From positions 3,754,492 through 3,818,491 of the forward strand of contig CM032804.1 of NCBI GenBank assembly GCA_019155185.1: 64,000 bases of DNA, written 5' to 3'. Both the position numbers and the translations under genes were made by a program. The notes under the pieces are model-generated. The model was not told where the DNA came from. It made no database searches and worked only from the letters and a program-made list of their open reading frames with translations. The stretch comes from Beaufortia kweichowensis (Eukaryota; Chordata; Actinopteri; Cypriniformes; Gastromyzontidae). Positions 24,644 to 35,624 of the stretch are shown piece after piece (position 1 is the stretch's first letter; every line of letters starts with the position of its first letter).

Positions 24644-25452
24644 TGTGGAAGGATGAGTTTGCAGTAAACTTCTGTGATCTGACAGCAAGAGGGTTGGATT
24701 TTTATACTGCTGCCAGACAAAAGATAAAGCCAAGCCCCTCCTTAAAACCCTTGACTCATCACATTTTGGTAGATTGCCATCGATGTATCGAGTTTTATTT
24801 TATCAGTAGAAGTGAACTTAATAAATAACATTAAGCACTACTCCAAACATTTAATTGATTCATTTGAACGAGTTATGGATATTATGACAGATTATGAGAT
24901 TATAACAATTATAACATTTAAGTGTGTACACGTCATTTACAAATGCAGAATTATTCCTTTCCAGAAATGTATCTTTCAAAGAACAAGTTGCAAAGATTAT
25001 GTTTTCACACTTTCTTTCTTTCTTTCTTTCTTTCTTTCTCTTCCTGCCATTTTAACATACACTGAAAGAATAATTCCATTGATGAAAGTAATATACCTAT
25101 CTTAAAATAAACCTGATTGTATATTAGATTAAATAATCAATAAAATTTTGTCTGACCTAAAAACTTAATTTACTGAGCATTGATACCTTTGAAACATGCA
25201 AAAATAACTGGTTTTTTTAGATATCTAAATGAATTAAGCAGTAAAGTACTGTATATTAGACAGCAACAGATCACATCAGATAATCATATCTTGGATTTTG
25301 CAGGTCTGACCCACCCACAAACTTGACACCCAATAGCCTGTAAAGGGGTGGGGTGCTGATAGGCATTTAAAAGCTCCTCAGTGAAAGCGTCTGTTTACAG
25401 GACTTCTAAACTTTTGTTCAAGACACTTGTCTGAAACTCCAAAGTCGCAAAC
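24644..25452. promoter_or_regulatory. Bidirectional promoter region, embryonic alpha 1 / beta 2
   Basis: The 809 bp between divergent starts. Alpha side: TATAAAAA, GATA (AGATAAAG), CCCCTCC and TGACTCATC (NF-E2/AP-1-like). Beta side: CAGATAATC (GATA-like, about 25277), CCCACCC (about 25310), CCAAT (25330-25334), GGGGTGGGG (25345-25353) and ATTTAAAAG. A short (CTTT)n run lies at about 25011-25039. Factor names come from motif consensus only. Confidence 0.65.
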
Positions 25453-26086
25453 ATGGTTGAGTGGACAGATTTCGAGCGCACCACGATCCAAAACATCTTC
25501 GACAAGATGGACTACGACACCATTGGTCAGCAGTCCCTGGCAAGGTAAATCCTGACACTTAACACAAAACTTAAGGTACACATCTAACTTAATATAACGT
25601 CCAGTCTAATAAAGTGTTTTATTCTAGATGTCTTATCGTCTACCCCTGGACCCAGAGGTACTTCGGTAACTTTGGAAACCTCTACAACGCCGCTGCCATC
25701 CTGGGAAACTCAAATGTTGCTGCTCACGGTAGAGTTGTGCTGCATGGATTGGACAGAGCTCTGAAGAACATGGACGATATCAAAGGCGCCTATGCCGAAC
25801 TGAGTGTCCTGCACTCCGAGAAACTCCACGTTGATCCTGATAACTTCAGGGTAATTTAACATCCACATTTTACAAATGTAAAAATGTATCAGCAAGTCTT
25901 GTTCTTTAAAATGCGAAACTCGTGTATCTATATAACATTTTCTGTGTGTTTTGACAGCTTTTGGCTGACTGCTTGACCGTCGTTCTCGCCGCAAAACTGG
26001 GTGCTGGATTCACACCTGAGGTCCAGGCCGCTTTCCAGAAGTTCCTCGCTGTTGTGGTCTCTTCTCTTGGAAGACAGTACCACTAG
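25453..26086 (+). CDS. hbbe1: Embryonic-type beta globin, copy 2
   Basis: 147 aa. Exons are 25453-25544, 25628-25850 and 25958-26086. The protein matches copy 1 except for Gly in LGAGFTPEV (Ala in copies 1 and 3), caused by one base. Exons, introns, 5' leader and 3' UTR are otherwise almost identical to copy 1. The heme-binding His64 and His93 and the RQYH end are kept. It has an intact CCAAT-CACCC-TATA promoter and is head-to-head with alpha copy 1. Confidence 0.95.
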
Positions 26087-26189
26087 ACACCAACCTTGCT
26101 TTGATAAACATATGACCAGATGATGTTTTAACAAAACAATTTGTTCTTCTGTGTTAAGGCGAATAAATGTTTCATTATTCAATATTCAG

Positions 26190-28930
26190 TGCATCGTGTG
26201 ATCTTTAATACTTACATTTATGGTTTCGCTGCTGTATCAGACCGATTTAAAAACAATAACATAAATTGTTTCTAAAGAACTAGGCCTACTGTTAATTGAC
26301 ATACATCAGTTTTACCACACAGCATAATTAGATTATTTCTCTCGTATGGGCTCAATATTATAAAGATTTATGTAGCAATAATACCACTAAATCGACTTAA
26401 TAGGTCATTATTTTAGGCATTATTTCAAAAACTTAATTCGGTATACAGAACAGATATGATGTGATTGCGAGTCATTAAAATTATGTGAATTAACTTTTGT
26501 CGTACATTTTTTTTATTTTAAGTAGTTGCATAATGTCCTAAAATAAACTGAAATCGTCTGAAGCTAACAGGATATTAATTTGTGACAGAGTTTATATTTT
26601 AATATTCTACACTACTGACAACCAAACAGATACAAAGAGATATTTTGGTCCTTAGAAAGTTTTTCTTATGAAAGGATTATGATGTAAATCACTAAAATGT
26701 AACATTTATGCATATGTTTCAATTCTTGAATAAAACCGAAAGGAAATAAATTATTAAGTATATTTGTTTAATGAAAGTTGCTAGGAGTATCGTCGTATTT
26801 GTTTATATTTGAGTCGTCTATAGGGAACATAAAATAAATTATAAATAATTTAACCTATATATACGAAATATGATTTTTTTAAACAAAAGGGTGTCATGGT
26901 AAGCTGATACCTCTTTACATAAAAACCTGATCACTTATAACCTGGTGACTCTTAACCTGTTAACTGTCATAATTTCCCTATTATCTTTAATATTTCGTAG
27001 TTAAATTTTAATCTAATCATGACAAACTAAAAATTGAAAAAAGCTATACACTCTAAAAACTAATTCAGGGGACCTTTAGTCATTACTTAAATATATATAT
27101 TGTTGTGACATAAAAAATCAAGTTCTGAAATGCTGTTAGACTTTTTACTTGTAATTGTTATTTTATTGAGCTTGGATGACACACAAATTATGCCTATTGA
27201 TTCGATATACTATCATGACTTGTCATATCTTAACATTTTCAGTTAATCAAAAATGTATTTAATTTTAAGTTCTGTTAATGTAAAATACAATCTTATGACG
27301 TGTAAACGGCCCACAGTTTCCCTGCATGTGCGGCATGTTCAAGGCCAGAGTGACCAGCTGAAAGTCATTGACACTTAATGTAGTGAATGGTAAGTCATTT
27401 TTTGCTTAATTACACATATTTGCATTCGCTCAGGATTCTGTTGGTGATACTGTAACCGAATACCGACATTTGTGAAAGGTGTTGTTGTTGTTGGTGAACG
27501 CAGTAAATTCGTGTTGTGGTTGTGGAGTAAATGGCGTAAATAAAGTTTATGGTGACCGAACATGGACTGCGGCCGAGGGATGTTTTGTGGCAAACATATG
27601 AGCATCTTAATGCGGTTTTGCTTTACGTGTGGTCGGAATTTACCGCGCTCACCAACAACAACAACACCTTTCACCGCGTCACTCCCTGTGTGTGGTACAT
27701 TCCCTTTCTGTGAAGAATCTGTCATTGTAAATTTGTTTCGGGACTGGTAAAAGTGTTTTTCCCATGTAATTGTGTTTTATGATAGGTAAAAAATGTTTTC
27801 CAAAATGTAAATTTGTCCCGAGCTTTGTAAATAGCAATAGCAGCTAATTGTTAACAGTTGGTCTAATATTTAAACTTGATGTCTGCATTAGAGAACATGG
27901 TGTGGGGTGAGGCTGTAAATCTTATCTTTTAAAGTTGATTGAAAGAATATTTGTTCATTTCATGTTTAAATTAGTGCCTTGAATGTACAGTAATCAATGG
28001 TTCTAAATAATTTGACTATTACTGTCTGATTTTCCGTCTTCACCTTACTTCAAACATTATGTTGGATCAACTTAAATAGTTGCATTCATGTTGACAATTT
28101 TTAAGTTCATGTTACTTAGAAATGTGTTTTTATTGTGGCAAAAACGTCTTCACCTTTTACTTAAAAACATTATGTTGGATCAACTCAAAATATTGCTTTG
28201 AATTAATGTAATTCTCCCAATTGGCTTAAGTTAAAAATTCTAGTGGAAAACGTTAACATATTTTTTTTGTTGAACCAATGTTTTATTTTTTAGAGTGTAA
28301 GACTAAAGAGAAAATATTTGACAAATTCCCATAACAATAAACATAAACAAAAAAATTAACGTTACTGTAATTTATAGAATACCTAAAATGATTTTTTAAA
28401 GACTTAAAAATGTTTAAAAATATATCTAATATCTTAAAATGAAAAAAATAGTTCAGATTAGCATTTTCATGTGTACACTCAATTTCTTCTGTGACAGTTA
28501 TCAGGTTAAGTTTGGAATGGCAAGATAAGTGAAATAAAAACTAATAAATAAATTTTAAATAAAGGAAAATATGTCCATGCATTTTTTGTGTTTTTCCCCA
28601 ACAAAAATACATTTATAACCCTGTTTGTTTCAGTCTTTTTGAACAAATATAAATAGTTTCTATTAAATAAAAGTTTGCCAGTATTCAATTATTGCAGACC
28701 AAAGTGACTCAATTTATTATGTTTCTGTTAATAACTAGCAAATAAAAGCAAATGTTAGGATTTGTTTTATAATGGTTTTCAGGGGAAAGCGATATTTTCG
28801 TGTTATTTAAAAACCGCAGCGATGTTTGCATTGATCCAGACTGTGCTATGTTTATTTACGATAACAGCTATGTTTTTTATTTAATTTACTGACACCCATA
28901 TGAGTTTTCAGAAATGTGTTAAAAGTTTGC
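26190..28930. other. Tail-to-tail spacer, embryonic unit 2
   Basis: Non-coding. About 1.2 kb longer than the matching spacers in units 1 and 3, because of the insertion described at 27047-28299. The flanking parts align with the other units. Confidence 0.6.
27047..28299. mobile_element. 1.25-kb DNA transposon-like insertion with TACACTCTAAAAA ends
   Basis: The termini are TACACTCTAAAAA (27047-27059) and TTTTTAGAGTGTA (28287-28299), inverted. The same region is missing from the equivalent spacers after beta copies 1 and 3. Beta-to-beta distance is 5060 bp here against 3811 bp before it, a difference close to the element length. An internal inverted repeat (GTGAAAGGTGTTGTTGTTGT near 27475 against its complement near 27650-27680) suggests a nested foldback. 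The frames inside have no recognisable transposase. Confidence 0.75.
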
Positions 28931-29046
28931 AAAAAAGACATGAAATCCAGTTAAGATTTGACAATCATTTATTGCATTATAGAAAGACAGAAAATAATGC
29001 TGGTATCCGTCTGACTCGTCTGAAGTGAACACACACTATTAAGTGT

Positions 29047-29665
29047 TTATCGGTATCTCTCGGACAGAGCCAGAGACACAGCAGTGAGGAACTTGTCCAT
29101 GGCCACATGAGCCTCTGGGGTGAATTCGGTGGGGAACGACATGGCCAGAACCACGAGAATACTGTGGGACAAAATCTATATGAAAACAAGAAACAGACGA
29201 GGTTACCTAAAAAGATTACATCAATTCTTAGACAAGAAGTTAGGGTAAATTATTATTGTACTTGCCTTGAAGTTGGCAGGGTCAACACGAAGCTGGAAAG
29301 CATGAAGCTCGCTGAGACTGATGAGTCCATTAGAGAGATCATCGATCTTTTTGATAGCTTCAGCAACACCAGACATTACAACCTTTCCGTGTTTCTTCAG
29401 GGGGGCTGAACCGGGGCTCAGGTCCTTCCAGTGAGAAAAGTAGGTCTTGGTCTGAGGATAGACCGTCAACATCCTGTAGAGAGACAATACATTACATTTT
29501 AAGGATATGCATGGCCAAAACGTCCCAACATAACACATCATTCAATGAGAATCTTTATAAATCATCTTACCTAGAAAGAGCCTCATGACCAATTTCATCA
29601 GCCTTTCCTGAGATCTTAGCCCAGAAGGCTTTGACGGCAGCTTTGTCTTTAGCAGTGAGGCTCAT
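29047..29665 (-). CDS. hbae1: Embryonic-type alpha globin, copy 2 (GC-AG second intron)
   Basis: 143 aa. Exons are 29665-29571, 29473-29266 and 29175-29047. It differs from copy 1 at GHEALSR (His for Gln), AIKKIDD (Lys for Asn) and GLISLSEL (Ser for Lys). Intron 2 again starts GCAAGT. Distal His60, proximal His89 and ERYR are intact. TATAAAAA, AGATAAAG and TGACTCATC lie upstream on the reverse strand. It is head-to-head with beta copy 3 (848 bp between starts). Confidence 0.95.
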
Positions 29666-30051
29666 TGTGGAAGGATGAGTTTGCAGTAAACTTCTGTGAT
29701 CTGACAGCAAGAGGGTTGGATTTTTATACTGCTGCCAGACAAAAGATAAAGCCAAGCCCCTCCTTAAAACCCTTAAGTTGACTCATCACATTTTGGTAGA
29801 TTGCCATTTATACATCATGTTAGATGTGAACTTAATTAATAACATAAAGCTCTACTTCCGTAAAATTGTTACTGTTTCATTTCATTCGAGTTAAGGAGAC
29901 TGTGGCAGATTATGAGATTACAACAACATTTAAGTACACAACATTTACAAAATGCAGAATTCATTTCCAAAAATGTATCTTCCAAAAAACAAAATGCAAA
30001 GATTATGTAATAATTAATAAAAATAGCACTTTCATTCTTTCTTTCTTTCTT

Positions 30052-30100
30052 CGTCTTTCGTTCGTTCGTTCGTTCGTTCGTTCGTTCGTTCGTTCGTTCT
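30052..30100. repeat. (TTCG)n microsatellite
   Basis: About ten TTCG units, preceded by CTTT units, in the alpha 2 / beta 3 promoter interval. The same place between alpha 1 and beta 2 (about 25011-25039) has only (CTTT)n, so the CpG-bearing tetramer arose and expanded in one unit. Confidence 0.9.
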
Positions 30101-30512
30101 TTTCTTGGTTTTATTTCTCACTTTAGAATTCACTATATAACAATTAAACGATTTTTTTATTTTCACATGCACTCAAAGAATAATTCCATAAACCTGATTG
30201 TTTATTAGATTGAATAATCAACAGAATGTTGTCGTCTCTTAAAACCTAATATATTGCGCATTAATACCTTGGCAAAACATATGTAAAAATAAACAGGTTT
30301 TTTAGATAAACCTATCTAAATGATTTAAGCAGTAAACAGCAACAGATCACATCAGATAATCATATCTTGGATTGTGCAGGTCTGACCCACCCACAAACTT
30401 GAAAGGGGTGGGGTGCTGATAGGCATTTAAAAGCTCCTCAGTGAAAGCGTCTGTTTACAGCACTTCTAAACTTGTATTCAAGACACTTGTCTGAAACTCC
30501 AAAGTCGCAAAC

Positions 30513-31146
30513 ATGGTTGAGTGGACAGATTTCGAGCGCACCACGATCCAAAACATCTTCGCCAAGATGGACTACGACACCATTGGTCAGCAGTCCCTGG
30601 CAAGGTAAATCCTGACACTTAACACAAAACTTAAGGTACACATCTAACTTAATATAACGTCCAGTCTAATAAAGTGTTTTATTCTAGATGTCTTATCGTC
30701 TACCCCTGGACCCAGAGGTACTTCGGTAACTTTGGAAACCTCTACAACGCCGCTGCCATCCTGGGAAACTCAAATGTTGCTGCTCACGGTAGAGTTGTGC
30801 TGCATGGATTGGACAGAGCTGTGAAGAACATGGACAATATCAAAGGCGCCTATGCCGAACTGAGTGTCCTGCACTCCGAGAAACTCCACGTTGATCCTGA
30901 TAACTTCAGGGTAATTTAACATCCACATTTTACAAATGTAAAAATGTATCAGCAAGTCTTGTTCTTTAAAATGCGAAACTCGTGTATCTATATAACATTT
31001 TCTGTGTGTTTTGACAGCTTTTGGCTGACTGCTTGACCGTCGTTCTCGCCGCAAAACTGGGTGCTGCATTCACACCTGAGGTCCAGGCCGCTTTCCAGAA
31101 GTTCCTCGCTGTTGTGGTCTCTTCTCTTGGAAGACAGTACCACTAG
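30513..31146 (+). CDS. hbbe1: Embryonic-type beta globin, copy 3
   Basis: 147 aa. Exons are 30513-30604, 30688-30910 and 31018-31146. It differs from copy 1 at NIFAKMD (Ala for Asp), RAVKNMDN (Val for Leu; Asn for Asp). Heme-binding His64 and His93 and C-terminal RQYH are unchanged. The promoter has lost a 16-bp segment that contains the CCAAT box in copies 1 and 2, while GATA, CCCACCC, GGGGTGGGG and ATTTAAAAG remain. Introns are near-identical to the other copies. Confidence 0.95.
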
Positions 31147-31229
31147 ACACCAACCTTGCTTTGATAAACATATGACCAGATGATGTTTTAACAAAACAAT
31201 TTGTTCTTCTGTGTTAAAGCAAATAAATG

Positions 31230-32870
31230 TTTAATTATTCAATAATCAGTGCATCATGTGATCTTTTACATGTAGTGGTTCGCTGCTGCTGCAGATCGAC
31301 TAAAAAAACAAAACAATATAATAAGTTTCTAAATTAGTGTTGACACAGACAGTAGTTTTAGGACACAACATGATTAGATTACTCTCGTCGTATGGGCTCA
31401 ATATTGTATACCTTTATACAGCTAAGTAATATAGCCTGCTATTATACTACTACTCACTAAAACAACTTGAGAAGTCATTATTTTAGGAATTATTTCATAA
31501 ATTCAAATCAGTATACAGATGTAAGATAGTTAAGAGTAATTAAAAATCATTATATAAAACAAGTGCTCAATATAAAGCATAAGCAGCACAAAGCTCATGG
31601 ATTTAATTTTTAGAGTAACACACATACCAACAAAATGTACATATTAAATGCAACGTATGCCTCTTTGGAAAGCACGTCTTCGTACTATTGTTACCTTCTT
31701 TTGATGTGTCGCTTCATTGTCTACTAATATTTGTAAGTGGCTCTGGATAAAAGCGTCAGATAAATGTCTAAATGTAAAAAAAAAAATGTAAACTGTCTTT
31801 GGATATCAACGCATGATAAATGCACAAATGAAAATGAAACAACTACTGAATTGCATTTCTAATATTTAAAATATTCAGTTTAAGAATGTATTAAAGGCAA
31901 TTTAATCACCTTAAACTAATACACTATTACTTTTTGTTGCAGGATGACTAATATTCAGGTTAGACTGTACTACCAAATAAGAAAAAGAGTTTGCCCTTAC
32001 AAAGTTTGTTTCATGAAAGGATTTTGATGTCGTAAATCTCAACATTTATGCTTGTTTACATACATTAAAACGAAAAGAAATTTAAACAAATTATATACAC
32101 AAATTTTCTGTTGGTTTCACTCTTCTATAGGGAACACGAAATGAATTACGCTGTTCACAATTATGGCACGATAAGGAACTGTTTTACCTTTTTTTATTAT
32201 GCACTGCATTGCGTCCTGTTTTAACATTAACATAAATGTCTGTAAATTAACAGATAATGTTTTGGCAGAAGATTAACTATTAAACTTTTTCCTTTATTTT
32301 ACAGATTTATGTGATTGAGTGTATGAATATTTAAACAAATTAAACAAAAGTCAATTACGGTATCATGACCTGGTAATTCTTCATGTAAAGCTTATTGTAC
32401 CCTTATAAATCTACAGTCACAAAATGGCAAACATGTCAAAGAATAGACAAATAAATAATTTTTTTAATGTAAATTAATAATTCTAAACAACGGAAAACTT
32501 TTTAAAAATCGTTTCATTGAAACAAAAAAGAATTTGATTAAAACTATTTGTTTTGGCACTTAGCACAACAAAAGTGGCCAGTATTAAAATGTTGTAGGCT
32601 AAAGTAACTAAAAAGTAAAATGTTTTAGTTAATACTAGCAAACAATAGCACGGTACTGTGTCTGCTTTTATACCAGTTCCTGGGGTAAGAAATACATTTT
32701 CATTTGGTAGCTTCTAATATGTAATGTTTGAAACCGTTGCGATATATGCATCCAGACTGTGCTATGTGTAATTTATGACAACACAGATGTGTTTTATTTA
32801 ATTTACTGACACCCATATGAGTTTTTAGAAATGTGTTAAAAGTTTGCAAAAAAGACATGAAATCCAGTTA
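31230..32870. other. Tail-to-tail spacer, embryonic unit 3
   Basis: Non-coding AT-rich sequence containing a SINE/LINE-type 3' tail at about 31690-31795. It lacks the 1.25-kb insertion of unit 2. Confidence 0.55.
31690..31795 (+). mobile_element. Fish SINE/LINE 3' tail
   Basis: Contains the well-known tail motif GCTCTGGATAAAAGCGTC followed by TAAATGTCTAAATGTAAAA and an A-run, as at the 3' end of many fish SINEs with LINE-derived tails. The 5' tRNA-like part is not recognisable. Confidence 0.6.
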
Positions 32871-32961
32871 AGATTTGACAATCATTTATTGCATTATAGA
32901 AAGACAGAAAATAATGCTGGTATCCGTCTGACTCGTCTGAAGTGAACACACTATTAAGTGT

Positions 32962-33582
32962 TTATCGGTACCTCTCGGACAGAGCCAGAGCCACAGCAGT
33001 GAGGAACTTGTCCATGGCCACATGAGCCTCTGGGGTGAATTCGGTGGGGAACAAGATGGCCAGAACCACGAGAATATTGTGGGACAAAATCTATATGAAA
33101 ACAAGAAACAGACGAGGTTACCTACAAAAAGATTACATCAATTCTTAGACAAGAATTTAGGGTAAATTATTATTGTACTTGCCTTGAAGTTGGCAGGGTC
33201 AACACGAAGTTGGAAAGCATGAAGCTCGCTGAGATTGATGAGTCCATTAGAGAGATCATCGATCTTGTTGATAGCATCAGCAACACCAGACATTACAATC
33301 TTTCCGTGTTTCTTCAGGGGGGCTGAACCGGGGCTCAGGTCCTTCCAGTGAGAAAAGTAGGTCTTGGTCTGAGGATAGACCGTCAACATCCTTTAAAGAG
33401 ACAATACATTACATTTTAAGGATATGCATGGCCAAAACGTCCCAACATAACACATCATTCAATGAGAATCTTTATAAATCATCTTACCTAGAAAGAGCTT
33501 CCTGACCAATTTCATCAGCCTTTCCTGAGATCTTAGCCCAGAAGGCTTTGACGGCAGCTTTGTCTTTAGCAGTGAGGCTCAT
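32962..33582 (-). CDS. hbae1: Embryonic-type alpha globin, copy 3 (GC-AG second intron)
   Basis: 143 aa. Exons are 33582-33488, 33390-33183 and 33090-32962. It differs from copy 1 at HGKIVMSGVADA (Ile, Asp) and GLINLSEL, and in exon 3 has FPTEFTPEAHV after a Leu/Phe change near VLAILFP. Intron 2 again uses a GC donor (GCAAGT). It has no beta gene upstream, so it is the unpaired end of the triplication. TATA and AGATAAAG remain upstream, but the TGACTCA of copies 1 and 2 is TGACTTA here. Confidence 0.95.
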
Positions 33583-34384
33583 TGTGGAAGGATGAGTTTG
33601 CAGTAAACTTCTGTGATCTGACAGCAAGAGAGTTGGATTTTTATACTGCTGCCAGACAGAAGATAAAGCCAAGTCCCTCCTTAAAACCCTTAAGTTGACT
33701 TATCAACTTTTGGATGATTGCCATTGATATATAATTAGAAGAATTATGTATCAATTGCTAGAATTATGTATCAATCCACTAAAAGTGAACTTTGAAAACA
33801 GCTTAAAGCGGTCTTTCCGTACGCTTTTTATTGTATTGTAGTGTTGCTTTAAGGGAATTGGAAAATTCTTCCACGCGACATTTAAGTAAACGCAAATATT
33901 TATTATAAAACATATCGTTAATACTTTTTTGTGCATTATGTAGCCTAAACAAACACAATGATTTTATTAGATTATTTTAAATGTATTAAATAGTCTCTTG
34001 CCACGCCTTGCAGGAAAAATGGGTGTAATATCTTTGCAATTTCTTATCAAAAGACGTTCTTGTCCGCGGGCGGTCTCATTCAAGAGTAAAGATATAGATA
34101 ACACTACTGCAGAAAACTGCTGCTTTTCAACATGATAAAAATTACATTTCAAATATATTCTAATGCCTCAGTTTATACCGAATCTTTATTTCTACTATTT
34201 CATTTTGACTTTGCATGACGCGATAAAGTTTTAGGCAATGCAGTTTTTGCACACTTACACAGAAAAATGTAAAATTTAATACTATTTTTAGTTATCAAGT
34301 TAAAAAGTAATTTTGGAATAAGTTTGTCTAATTAGTCTATGAGAAGCAGCAGTTTGAAGTTTCATGTGGTGCCATTGACCTCGT

Positions 34385-34727
34385 GGATTCACACGGAGTG
34401 TCAGCGTCAACACTTCTCGTTTACTTTGAATGGGTGACGTCCTGCGCTGCCGAACGGCAACGTCACTTGCGTGCTTGCGGCAGAAGTTAACGTTTTTCAA
34501 CTTTTCAACTATTTTTTGCCTTTATATCATTTTTGGACAGGAAAGCGGGCTCGGAAAGGACGCCAGAGCCGGGATTCGAACTTGCGTCGCCGAAGCGCAG
34601 TTAGCGCTGTATATATGTCTGGAGCGCTGTCCACTCAGCCACAGGCTCCGACATTCTTCAACTTTTTAAGGTGCAGGCGTTTGCCACGCCTTCCGTCAAG
34701 CGTTGACGCTGACGCTCCGTGTGAATT
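34385..34727. repeat. Inverted repeat flanking a SINE
   Basis: The left arm GATTCACACGGAGTGTCAGC (34386 on) reappears as a near-perfect reverse complement at 34703-34727 (TTGACGCTGACGCTCCGTGT). A related segment, again inverted, occurs at about 36995-37045 (AACTTCTGCCGCAAGCACCT, compared with 34470-34500), beyond the Tc1 element. This suggests one element family present on both sides. Confidence 0.7.
34500..34652 (-). mobile_element. tRNA-derived SINE (minus strand)
   Basis: On the minus strand, GGAGCCTGTGGCTGAGTGG supplies an A-box (TGGCTGAGTGG, 34641-34631) and GTTCGAATCCC a B-box (34581-34571), spaced as in a class II (Leu/Ser-like) tRNA. A non-tRNA tail follows. The acceptor-stem ends do not pair, so this is a SINE head or tRNA pseudogene, not a working tRNA. 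Confidence 0.65.
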
Positions 34728-35499
34728 CACCGTTATGGGCGGCATACAATTCCTTCAGCGTGCACTTGGAAGCTGCTAATGTAAGTTAAGTACAGTAGTC
34801 ATTTACAAGAAAAACCCTGAGACATGGCAGTAAGAGCGCTACATAGCTTTCTCCAAATACTACAAAGACTGGCTAACTCTGTCGTTCCGTCATTTATCCA
34901 AGTTTTCGGCCGTTGTACTCTCTGCACTGGCAAGACACACACAAAGATAAATAAAAACAAATGTATATGCAACTTGCATAGTCCAATAAAAAAAACCAAA
35001 AGACACGCTTACGCTTAAAATACACCAAAGAGAAACGGTCATTAATCTATGAGCTGCTTACTTCAGCACTGGACAGCGACATTAAACACACATAGCAAAG
35101 AGATCTTGAAATTCACCACCAAACTACATTTAATTCATTGTACTAGAAGAAATCTTTAGAAGACATTAATTAACAAGAGCTTAAACAAAAGCAAATATAC
35201 CCGAATACCCGGATATATACATATTCATTAAGCTTATGATTTCCGACCAAAAGAACATTTTAAGATGGAATAAAGTTAAAAAATGTGATCAAACCTGTCG
35301 AAGAAATATGTTGTCAGTTGATGTTTTGCATGAAGTTAAATCTGTTTGTGCCAGTGGCTGTTGCAGAAAGGAATTCTTTGTACCTGTAACATTGGAGTGC
35401 CACTGTAGCATGCAGATATTCAAAACAGAAAGTTATTAGTACTGTATTTAACCATAAAAGTTCACCAAAGTAAGTACTGCTCACATTGTGTTTAATACT

Positions 35500-35525
35500 G
35501 TATATATATATATATATATACTGCT

Positions 35526-35562
<37 letters not shown>

Positions 35563-35600
35563 TGTATATATATATACAGTATATATCCATATATATATAT
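35500..35600. repeat. (TA)n microsatellite
   Basis: Long TATA runs interrupted by CTGCTCACA and ACTG, next to the left end of the Tc1 element. The tyrosine/isoleucine-rich frames here are artefacts. Confidence 0.9.
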
Positions 35601-35624
35601 GGACACAGGCAAATATATACAGTA

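Larger units (their letters stand above)
33700..35480. other. Spacer right of the embryonic block, repeat-rich
   Basis: No gene seen. It holds a foldback enclosing a tRNA-like SINE (34385-34727) and simple sequence near its right end. The embryonic unit homology stops shortly upstream of alpha copy 3. Confidence 0.55.

Noticed and set aside
27375..27750. 116-aa and 62-aa frames in embryonic unit 2
   Set aside because: They lie inside the inverted repeat of the inserted element; the mirrored frames share VVVG/TTTPFT from the palindrome, not from coding.
34555..34652. Functional tRNA gene
   Set aside because: A-box and B-box are visible, but the acceptor ends do not pair and it continues into a SINE-like tail.
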